This document shows positions 43,608-50,878 of a stretch of 64,000 bases of DNA, one piece after another. The number at the start of each line of letters is the position of its first letter. Positions within the stretch are counted from its first letter, which is position 1. Both the position numbers and the translations under genes were made by a program. Under the pieces are notes generated by a model. That model worked only from the letters and a program-made list of their open reading frames with translations. It was not told the origin of the DNA and did no database searches. This DNA comes from Pseudorhizobium xiangyangii (GTDB lineage: Bacteria > Pseudomonadota > Alphaproteobacteria > Rhizobiales > Rhizobiaceae): assembly GCF_020531965.1 (NCBI RefSeq), contig NZ_JAJAWH010000010.1, forward strand, positions 1 through 64,000. Reading direction: 5' to 3'.

Positions 43608-46586
43608 GACCGTCAGGTTGGCCCGCGCGGCGTGGAACGCCGCGCCGTCGCCGAACTCGCCGGCATAGGTCAGGCTCAGCCGGGCGGACTTGGAGAGCTT
43701 GGCGGAGACGCCGGCCTCGACCACCAGCGCATCACGCGGCATCGTCACGCCCTCGATCAGGAACGGGCTGCCACCGGCAAAGGCAAGGCGCGTGGAAGGC
43801 GACAGGTCGCCAAAGGCATGGCGCCAGCCCAGCATGCCCGAAACCACCACAGGCCATTCATCAACTGGCAAGTCCGCCGACCAGCGCAGGCCGAATGTCG
43901 CCATCGTCACATCGTCCGAGCCGCTGGCGGCCGACAGTGCCGCCGCACCACCACTCTCGTGGAAACCGTCCGTCTCGATATTGACGTAGGCAATGTTTGC
44001 GAAGGGCTGCAGCACGATCGCATCCGCCTCCATGGTCCAGGAAAGATCCGCAAAAAATTGCGTGGTGGCGCTGTCGTAATCGGCCCTCAGGCGATCGGAG
44101 AACGAGCCGAAAGAAATGCCGCGATCCGTCGAGGCGTCGTTGCGGGAATAGATCGCACCACCGGCAAGATCCAACGGCCCGAGATCGCCGGTCGCATAGA
44201 GGCCGACATGGTAGGACGCCACTTCCGCCTGCGAGCCTGCCTCGGCATGACTGTAACCGAGGATGCCCCCTAGCCTCCATTGATCGGACACCGCCGCATC
44301 GGCTCCGACGATCACGCCTGCCGTATCGCCATCGATACCCGCCGCATTGCCATCGCTCGAAAGCCGGCTCGTCGCCACATAGCCCGAGGTCCAGAAGGTT
44401 GCGCCTTCAACCTCCTGAAGACGCGTGTCGCTGGCCGGTTTCATCCGGTCAACTATTGCCTCGCGGGGGAAGCGGCTGTCCCACAACAACTGGCTGTTCA
44501 GCGAGGCATGCGCCTCACCGCTCAGCTGCGAGAAGGCATCGCCCGCGGTCAGGACATCCAGTGGCAGGACGGCGAGAAAGAGTGCGTTCGTGGAACCCAG
44601 CGCTTCGACGGCATTCGCGGTGGAACGGCCGTTGTCCGTCAAGGCCACATCCGCGAACGCGACATCGTTGCGATGGAGGCCGAGTTCCACACGTGTCGGC
44701 ACGTAGGTCAGGATCGGCGACAGGAAGGCGAAATCGCTGGTGACGGCATCGAAGGCGCCCGTCACGCTGCTCGCAGTCAGGATCGTGTAGTCGGTCTGAA
44801 GGCCAAAGAGGCCGCTGCCGGCGAGGATCTCCAGAGTGCCGCCCTCGATGACGAGCGCTCCGGCCGCATCGACGCGGTCGGAGAGACCGGTCGCGTCGAT
44901 ATCGACCCGATAGATCGATCCGGAGCGGAAGGTGAGGTTGCCGTTGACCGCGACGACCTGAATGCCGGGGCCCGGCGCAAGCACACCAGCCGAATTCACG
45001 GTCAGGGCGCCCATGTCGCCGCTGCCGGTCAGCAGCCCGCCGTCAAAGACATCGATCGCACCGACGACCGTGCCGTCATTTACCAGCGAACCGCCCGTGA
45101 CCGTCGCCGAGCCGCTGATCGTGCCGGTGTTGGAGAACATGCCGGCGCTGTTCGTCAACGAGGCGACGGTTCCATCGTTCGAGCCAGTGCCGGCGTTCGC
45201 CACCGCACCGGCGACAGCGCCACCATTGTTCGTGAAAGAGCCGCCTGCGCCAATGTCGACATCTGCGACGGTCGCGTTGTTGACGACGTTCCCGCCCGAA
45301 ACGGTCGTTGTGCCGGTCACCGTGCCGCCGCCGTTATTGGTGAAGGTTCCACCCGTGTTTTGCAGAGACGCCACGGTGCCGGCGTTCGACGTGCTGCCGG
45401 CGTTCGTGACGGCACCCGCCGTCGCCCCGCTGTTGTTGACGAGAACGGCGCCGGCCGCGATGTCGGCTGCCGTGATGACGAAGTTGTTCGTGACGGTTCC
45501 GCCCGAAACGGTTGCCGTTCCGGTCACCCTGCCGCCGGCATTGTTGGTGAAACTGCCGGCGTCGTTTCGAAGCGACGCGATGGTGCCCGCATTCGACGTG
45601 GTTCCGGAATTCGTCACCGCTCCGGCGGTCGAACCGGAGGCGTTGGTGAAGGTGCCTGCGGTACCGACGCCGACGGAGCCCAGCGCCGCATTGTTCGTGA
45701 CGCTGCCGCCCGCGATCGCTGTTTGGCCAGTCACCCTGCCGCCGAAATTGTTGGTGAAGCTTCCGGCGTTGTTCTGCAGCGACGCGATCGCGCCGGCGTT
45801 CGACACCGTGCCCGAATTCCTGACGGTCCCGGCAGATGCGCCGGTGTTGTTCGTGAACGCCGCGCCAGCCGCCACATCTGCTGCCGTGATGACGAAGTTG
45901 TTCGTAACGCTGCCGCCGGCGACAATCGTGTTGCCGCTGATCACGCCGCCAGTGTTGTTGGTGAAGTTTCCCGCCGTGTTGGTCAGCGAGGTGATGGTGC
46001 CGGCATTGGACGCGGTACCTGCATTCGTGACGGCACCGGCGGTTGCACCGCTGTTGTTGACGAATGTTCCGCCGGCCGAGACATCGACACCGCCCACGCG
46101 CCCGTTATTGGTCAGCGATGTGGTGTTTCCGATCGCAGCGCTTCCCAGCGTTCCATCCACGGAAACGCCGCCGCTGTTCAGTGTCAGCCTGCCGTTCAGG
46201 TCGCCGTCGATGGACAGTCCGCCGCCGTTCAGTTCGACGTCCGAGTTTAGAACGCCGCCCGCATTGATGCTGATACTGCCGGAATTGACCGTGCTGCCGC
46301 CCGTGACCGTCAATTCTCCGGTGTTGGTGACCGTGACATTGCCACCGTCCACGTCCATTTCGGTAATGACGAAATTATTGGTGACCTGTGGAGAGCCGGT
46401 GTTTACCGCCGCCGCATCATCCGGCCCCGGCGGACCGGGTACCCAGTTGGAACCATTGCTGAATTCGTTGTCGGCATTGCCCGTCCATACGGACTGGGCA
46501 AGCGCGGGCGCTGCCAGAGCGATCGAGGCAAGTGCCGTGAAAAGCCCGAGGCGGCGGGAAAATTCCGGAAGCTGTGGTTTCTCCAT
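43599..46586 (-). CDS. Autotransporter with tandem passenger repeats
   Basis: This 995-residue type V secreted protein has a signal peptide (about residues 12-31, ending APALAQ) and a beta-helix-rich passenger. The C-terminal beta-barrel (about the last 270 residues) begins near GEAHASLNSQLLW and ends in a terminal Phe after NLTVN, as autotransporters do. The passenger holds five copies of a 69-residue unit at residues 174-517 with NNxGxxAGxVxNxG and SNAGTIASL cores. It may act as an adhesin or in biofilm; no protease or lipase motif is seen. ATG at 46586 is preferred over an upstream GTG because of the signal peptide. A neighbouring lipoprotein gene lies upstream on the same strand. Confidence 0.87.
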   Translation of the reverse strand: MEKPQLPEFSRRLGLFTALASIALAAPALAQSVWTGNADNEFSNGSNWVPGPPGPDDAAAVNTGSPQVTNNFVITEMDVDGGNVTVTNTGELTVTGGSTVNSGSISINAGGVLNSDVELNGGGLSIDGDLNGRLTLNSGGVSVDGTLGSAAIGNTTSLTNNGRVGGVDVSAGGTFVNNSGATAGAVTNAGTASNAGTITSLTNTAGNFTNNTGGVISGNTIVAGGSVTNNFVITAADVAAGAAFTNNTGASAGTVRNSGTVSNAGAIASLQNNAGSFTNNFGGRVTGQTAIAGGSVTNNAALGSVGVGTAGTFTNASGSTAGAVTNSGTTSNAGTIASLRNDAGSFTNNAGGRVTGTATVSGGTVTNNFVITAADIAAGAVLVNNSGATAGAVTNAGSTSNAGTVASLQNTGGTFTNNGGGTVTGTTTVSGGNVVNNATVADVDIGAGGSFTNNGGAVAGAVANAGTGSNDGTVASLTNSAGMFSNTGTISGSATVTGGSLVNDGTVVGAIDVFDGGLLTGSGDMGALTVNSAGVLAPGPGIQVVAVNGNLTFRSGSIYRVDIDATGLSDRVDAAGALVIEGGTLEILAGSGLFGLQTDYTILTASSVTGAFDAVTSDFAFLSPILTYVPTRVELGLHRNDVAFADVALTDNGRSTANAVEALGSTNALFLAVLPLDVLTAGDAFSQLSGEAHASLNSQLLWDSRFPREAIVDRMKPASDTRLQEVEGATFWTSGYVATSRLSSDGNAAGIDGDTAGVIVGADAAVSDQWRLGGILGYSHAEAGSQAEVASYHVGLYATGDLGPLDLAGGAIYSRNDASTDRGISFGSFSDRLRADYDSATTQFFADLSWTMEADAIVLQPFANIAYVNIETDGFHESGGAAALSAASGSDDVTMATFGLRWSADLPVDEWPVVVSGMLGWRHAFGDLSPSTRLAFAGGSPFLIEGVTMPRDALVVEAGVSAKLSKSARLSLTYAGEFGDGAAFHAARANLTVNF
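45036..46067 (-). repeat. Five tandem 207-base repeats in the autotransporter gene
   Basis: The passenger is built from units of exactly 69 residues (units 1-4) and 68 residues (unit 5), covering residues 174-517. Alternate units share details: 1 and 3 end with TNNFVITAAD plus a VAAGA or IAAGA ending, while 2, 4 and 5 have shifted ends. That suggests duplication of a two-unit block. Confidence 0.85.
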
Positions 46587-46655
46587 GGACAGCTCGATGC
46601 TAACGAAAGCCCACCACACGCAGCGGGTTTCTTAACAATCCGTAGCTGTCTATGG

Positions 46656-46671
46656 TTAACGAAGCCCTAAC
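46656..46671. promoter_or_regulatory. Candidate CtrA box within a stem-loop
   Basis: TTAA-CGAAGCC-CTAAC fits the CtrA consensus TTAA-N7-TTAAC with one mismatch. It lies 70-85 bases upstream of the autotransporter start. The same bases form one arm of a hairpin (CGAAGCC with GGCTTCG, 46660-46682), so a terminator role for the upstream lipoprotein gene is an alternative. Confidence 0.35.
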
Positions 46672-46719
46672 TGAGGCTTCGCTAATGGATCGCCGGCGCG
46701 AACCGGTCGGCCGTTTCCA

Positions 46720-47292
46720 CTACCGCTTCGCAGCGGTCTCGAAGCCCAGCCGCACGCGCGTGAAGCGCGATGCGCCACCCTGAGCGTTGGGGATCTGGAC
46801 GTCGGCCTTGCTGAAGATGAACTGGTTTCCGCCGGTCGTCACTTCCACCGGGAAGCTCACCTTCTGCGAGTAGATGACGTCCTCGCCATCGACCACTTCG
46901 ACCAGCACCGGAAGGCTCACCTGCCCCGGGGTCGCCACCGGGCCGGCCACGACCCGACCCTGGGCCACGACATTGATCGTCATGGTCGTTTCATTAGCCG
47001 TGCACTGGCGCGTCGCTTCCGCAAGCGAGGCCTGGTACATCAGCTTCTCCGGATTATCCTGACCGCCGCGCGCATAGGCACGGTGAACGGCACCCTCTTC
47101 ACGCATCACGACCGGCGGGCAAAAGGCCTGCACGACAGGAGCAGCAGCCACCTGCGCTTCCGCGGCGGGGGCGGCCTCGGTCAGCCCGGACGTTGGAGAG
47201 GAAGAATTGCAGCCCGCAAGGACTGCCAGGAACGATACGGACAAAAGACTGCGCGCTACTGTGCCAACCACTGAACTCAACCCTCTCAACAT
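46720..47292 (-). CDS. Outer-membrane lipoprotein
   Basis: This 190-residue lipoprotein has the signal VARSLLSVSFLAVLAGC, lipobox LAGC, followed by an Ser/Ala/Pro-rich linker. The mature part has two cysteines (FCPP, RQCTANETTM) and beta-rich sequence VSLPVLVEVVDGEDVIYSQ and VTTGGNQFIFSK. I know similar rhizobial hypothetical lipoproteins but no function. ATG at 47292 was chosen because an upstream frame extension lacks a signal. It diverges from thrC. Confidence 0.78.
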   Translation of the reverse strand: MLRGLSSVVGTVARSLLSVSFLAVLAGCNSSSPTSGLTEAAPAAEAQVAAAPVVQAFCPPVVMREEGAVHRAYARGGQDNPEKLMYQASLAEATRQCTANETTMTINVVAQGRVVAGPVATPGQVSLPVLVEVVDGEDVIYSQKVSFPVEVTTGGNQFIFSKADVQIPNAQGGASRFTRVRLGFETAAKR

Positions 47293-47405
47293 CTTCCCAA
47301 TCCCGCCTGCGGTGTGCCGAAAGATGCTCTCTTCCGACCTTTCGCAGCCCATTTTCCTGGTCTATATCAGCGGCGCGAATAAAAATCGATTGGGGATTGA
47401 AGGTA

Positions 47406-48803
47406 GTGGAATACATTTCTACCCGCGGAGAGGCTCCTGCTCTCGGCTTCCGTGACGCGCTGATGGCCGGCCTCGCCCGAGATGGCGGGCTTTATGTGCC
47501 GCGTGAATGGCCAACGCTGACGAAGCGTGAGATCCGGGCGCTGCGCGGAAAACCCTACCAGGAAGTCGCATTCGAAATCCTCCGCCGCTTTACCGGCGAC
47601 GAGATTCCCGCCGACAGCCTGCGGTCGATGATCGACGAGGCCTATGCGACGTTCCGTCATCCGGCGGTTGCCCCGCTGGTCCAGACCGGCCCGAACGACT
47701 TCATACTCGAACTCTTCCATGGCTCGACGCTCGCGTTCAAGGACGTCGCCATGCAGCTCCTTGCCCGGCTGATGGACTATGTCCTGGCAGAGCGCGGGGA
47801 ACACGCCACGATCGTCGGCGCGACCTCCGGCGATACGGGCGGCGCGGCGATCGACGCGTTCGCGGGTCGGGACCGTACCGACATCTTCATCTTCTTTCCC
47901 AAGGGCAAGGTTTCGGCCGTGCAGCAGCGGCAGATGACCACCTCGACGGCATCCAACGTGCATGCGGTCGCGGTCGAAGGGAATTTCGACGACTGCCAGA
48001 ACCTGGTGAAGGAGATGTTCAACGACGCGACCTTCCGCGATCGCGTGAAGCTCTCCGGCGTCAACTCGATCAACTGGGCGCGCATCATGGCGCAGGTGGT
48101 CTATTACTTCACCGCAGCAGTTTCGCTTGGCGGACCGGATCGGAAAATCTCCTTCACCGTGCCCACGGGCAATTTCGGCGATATTTTCGCCGGCTATGTC
48201 GCCAAGCGCATGGGCCTGCCGATCGAGCGGCTTGTGATCGCCACCAACGACAACGACATTCTCGCTCGCACCCTCAAGACCGGGCGCTACGAGATGCGCG
48301 AGGTGAAGGCCACGACCTCGCCGTCGATGGACATCCAGATCTCATCCAACTTCGAGCGTTTGCTGTTCGAAACCCATGGCCGCGATGCATCCTTCGTCCG
48401 CGCCGCCATGTCGGGCCTCAAGCAATCGGGCGCCTTCGAGATCCAGGCGGACGTGCTGAAAGCGATCCGCAGGGAGTTCCGTGCCGGCCGAGCCACCGAA
48501 AAACAGGTGGCGGCAACGATCCGCGAGACCCTATCCGAGACCGGATATCTTCTCGACCCGCACACGGCGACGGGCGTTTTCGTGGCGAAAAAGAACGCAA
48601 AATCAACGAGCCCCATGGTGACGCTGGCGACAGCGCATCCGGCCAAATTCCCGGCCTCGGTAAAATCCGCTTGCGGAATTGAACCAGCCCTTCCATCATG
48701 GCTAGCCGATCTTATGACCAGGGAGGAGCGCTTCGACATCCTGCCTGCCGAGCTCAAGGCCGTCGAAAACTTCATCGGCGGTCGTGCACGTGCGGGCAAG
48801 TGA
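47406..48803 (+). CDS. thrC: Threonine synthase
   Basis: This 465-residue PLP enzyme converts O-phosphohomoserine to threonine. The PLP lysine is Lys112 in HGSTLAFKDVAMQ, and GATSGDTGGAAIDAF is the phosphate-binding loop. NSINWARIMAQ and TVPTGNFGDIFAG are ThrC motifs. The start is GTG at 47406, giving the family N-terminus VEYISTRGEAP; earlier frames do not match. The M16 peptidase gene follows 27 bases after the stop, an arrangement conserved in rhizobia. ThrB is at 57198 on the other strand. Confidence 0.94.
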   Translation: MEYISTRGEAPALGFRDALMAGLARDGGLYVPREWPTLTKREIRALRGKPYQEVAFEILRRFTGDEIPADSLRSMIDEAYATFRHPAVAPLVQTGPNDFILELFHGSTLAFKDVAMQLLARLMDYVLAERGEHATIVGATSGDTGGAAIDAFAGRDRTDIFIFFPKGKVSAVQQRQMTTSTASNVHAVAVEGNFDDCQNLVKEMFNDATFRDRVKLSGVNSINWARIMAQVVYYFTAAVSLGGPDRKISFTVPTGNFGDIFAGYVAKRMGLPIERLVIATNDNDILARTLKTGRYEMREVKATTSPSMDIQISSNFERLLFETHGRDASFVRAAMSGLKQSGAFEIQADVLKAIRREFRAGRATEKQVAATIRETLSETGYLLDPHTATGVFVAKKNAKSTSPMVTLATAHPAKFPASVKSACGIEPALPSWLADLMTREERFDILPAELKAVENFIGGRARAGK

Positions 48804-48830
48804 GTGGCGGCAGCGCCAGAAAGACAAGCG

Positions 48831-50129
48831 ATGAATGTACAGGTAACCCGGCTTGCGTCCGGGTTGACAGTCGTTACCGAGGCAATGCCCCATCTGGAGA
48901 GCGTCGCACTTGGAGTGTGGATCAAGTCCGGCTCGCGTAACGAAACAGAAGACGAGCACGGTATTGCTCATCTTCTCGAGCACATGGCCTTCAAAGGCAC
49001 CTCGCGCAGAAGCGCGCGTGACATCGCCGAGGAAATCGAGAATGTCGGCGGCGAACTGAACGCCGCCACCTCCACCGAGACGACATCCTATTACGCCCGC
49101 GTCCTGAGGGACGACGTGCCGCTTGCGGTGGATATCCTGGCGGACATCCTGACGGAGTCCGTCTTCGACGAGGAGGAGTTGCGGCGCGAGAAGCACGTCA
49201 TCCTGCAGGAGATCGGCGCGGCGAACGACACGCCGGACGACGTCGTCTTCGACAAGTTCTCGGAAATCGCCTATCTCGGCCAGACGATCGGCCGTCCGAT
49301 CCTCGGCACGCCCGATACGGTGCAAAGCTTCACCTCCGGCCAGATCCGCAACTATCTCTCGCGCAACTACACGACAGACCGGATGTTCGTCGTGGCCGCC
49401 GGCGCCGTGGACCATGACGTATTCTGCAAACAGGTCGAGCAGCGTTTCGCGACCCTGCCGCTGACGCCAAGCGCCCCACCCGTCCTAGAGGCTGCACGGT
49501 ATATCGGCGGCGACGTGCGGGAAGTGCGCGATCTGATGGACGCGCAGCTTCTGATCGGCTTCGAAGGCAAAGCCTATCACATGCGGGACTTCTATTGTTC
49601 CCAGATCCTTGCCAACATCCTGGGTGGCGGCATGTCGTCACGATTGTTTCAGGAAGTGCGTGAACATCGCGGTCTCTGCTATTCGGTCTATGCCTTCCAC
49701 TGGGGCTTTTCCGATACCGGCATCTTCGGGATCCACGCCGCAACCGGCGGCGACGATATTCCCAACCTGCTTCCTGTCGTGATCGAGGAACTGCGCAAGG
49801 CGTCGGACAAGATCCACCAACAGGAAATAGACCGGGCACGCGCGCAGATCCGCGCGCAGCTCCTGATGGGCCAGGAAAGCCCGGCCGCACGCGCCGGCCA
49901 GATCGCCCGGCAGATGATCCTCTACGGCCGCCCGATCCCTAACCCGGAGATGATGGAACGGCTCGAGGGCATCACCACCGAACGGCTGACGGATCTTTCC
50001 GGGCGGTTGTTCTTCGACACTGTTCCCACCCTTTCAGCCGTCGGGCCGATTGAAAAGCTGGTTTCGATGGAGGAAATCTCCCGCTCGCTCACCCAGCCTT
50101 CAGGAAATGCCCAACGAATTGCTGGCTGA
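48831..50129 (+). CDS. M16 family zinc peptidase
   Basis: This 432-residue processing-peptidase-like protein has the inverted zinc motif His47-Leu-Leu-Glu50-His51 in HLLEHMAFKGT and, further on, the downstream glutamate in the ILTESVFDEEEL region. It has two M16 domains (about 20-165 and 170-350). Proteins of this group resemble the mitochondrial processing peptidase and are conserved next to thrC in rhizobia. The ATG at 48831 matches the MNVQVTRLASGLTVV family start. Bacterial substrate is unknown. Confidence 0.9.
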   Translation: MNVQVTRLASGLTVVTEAMPHLESVALGVWIKSGSRNETEDEHGIAHLLEHMAFKGTSRRSARDIAEEIENVGGELNAATSTETTSYYARVLRDDVPLAVDILADILTESVFDEEELRREKHVILQEIGAANDTPDDVVFDKFSEIAYLGQTIGRPILGTPDTVQSFTSGQIRNYLSRNYTTDRMFVVAAGAVDHDVFCKQVEQRFATLPLTPSAPPVLEAARYIGGDVREVRDLMDAQLLIGFEGKAYHMRDFYCSQILANILGGGMSSRLFQEVREHRGLCYSVYAFHWGFSDTGIFGIHAATGGDDIPNLLPVVIEELRKASDKIHQQEIDRARAQIRAQLLMGQESPAARAGQIARQMILYGRPIPNPEMMERLEGITTERLTDLSGRLFFDTVPTLSAVGPIEKLVSMEEISRSLTQPSGNAQRIAG

Positions 50130-50266
50130 GACCAAATGCGCAGCATGACGGCGGGATGCATCTGAGATACCCCGCCTTCGGCCGCGAAAACGACTGCCGG
50201 CCCAACCGGGGCGGCATCCCCATAGACCGGGCGCGTTCGTCGCTCGAACATCCTCTGGAGTGGGAC

Positions 50267-50878
50267 ATGGCGAAATCGGTTTTTCGGTTTTTGTCACGGC
50301 GGCAGGAAAGCCCCCTCCTCCACGGCGATTCCCATTCCCTTCGCCTCGCCCGGTATTCAGATTTTGGCCAGTGGCTGATCCTGCGCACGGAGAGCCGCGC
50401 ATTCCTGCAGCCTTGGGAACCGACCTGGCGCGACGACGAATTGTCCCAGTCGTCGTTCCGCGCACGCGTCAATCGCAGCATTGAAGAATACAGGGCTGGC
50501 TACGCCGTGCCTCTGCTTGTCTTCGACCGATCGCAGACGACGCTGCTCGGGGGATTGACCATCGGCTACATCCGGCGCGGCGCGGCACAGAGCTGCATGA
50601 TCGGCTACTGGATGGGGGAGCGACATGCCGGCCAGGGGCACATGCTGGCCGCCCTCAAAATTGCCATTCCCTACATCTATGGCCAACTTCAGTTGCACCG
50701 GATTGAAGCAGCCTGTATTCCCGACAACTGGAAAAGTGTCCGGTTGCTGGAAAAGGCCGGGTTCGAGCGAGAAGGCCTTTTGCGAAAATATCTCAAGATA
50801 AACGGGGAGTGGCGCGACCACGTGATGTACTCCCGCCTGACTGAACATGACGAAACCGGGAAGATGACGCAATCATGA
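50267..50878 (+). CDS. GNAT acetyltransferase, RimJ-like
   Basis: This 203-residue N-acetyltransferase has the RimJ/RimL pattern: LRTESRAFLQPWEPTWRDDE, IGYWMGERHAGQGHMLAALK as the acetyl-CoA loop, and IEAACIPDNWKSVRLLEKAG near the C-terminus. These enzymes acetylate protein N-termini or small amines. ATG at 50267 follows GGAGTGGGAC. Its last four bases overlap the start of the next gene, a GGDEF-EAL protein. Confidence 0.87.
   Translation: MAKSVFRFLSRRQESPLLHGDSHSLRLARYSDFGQWLILRTESRAFLQPWEPTWRDDELSQSSFRARVNRSIEEYRAGYAVPLLVFDRSQTTLLGGLTIGYIRRGAAQSCMIGYWMGERHAGQGHMLAALKIAIPYIYGQLQLHRIEAACIPDNWKSVRLLEKAGFEREGLLRKYLKINGEWRDHVMYSRLTEHDETGKMTQS

Noticed and set aside
45036-46067. Regular repeats that might be mistaken for a CRISPR array
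   Set aside because: The 207-base period keeps one continuous reading frame and the units diverge by codon substitutions; there are no unique spacers and no cas genes.
44280-46635. Very long open frames antisense to the autotransporter (656 and 557 codons)
   Set aside because: They arise because the repetitive, GC-biased coding strand lacks stop codons in complementary frames. Their sequence mirrors the repeats, and they have no ribosome site or recognisable domain, whereas the leftward frame has a signal peptide, repeats and a beta-barrel.
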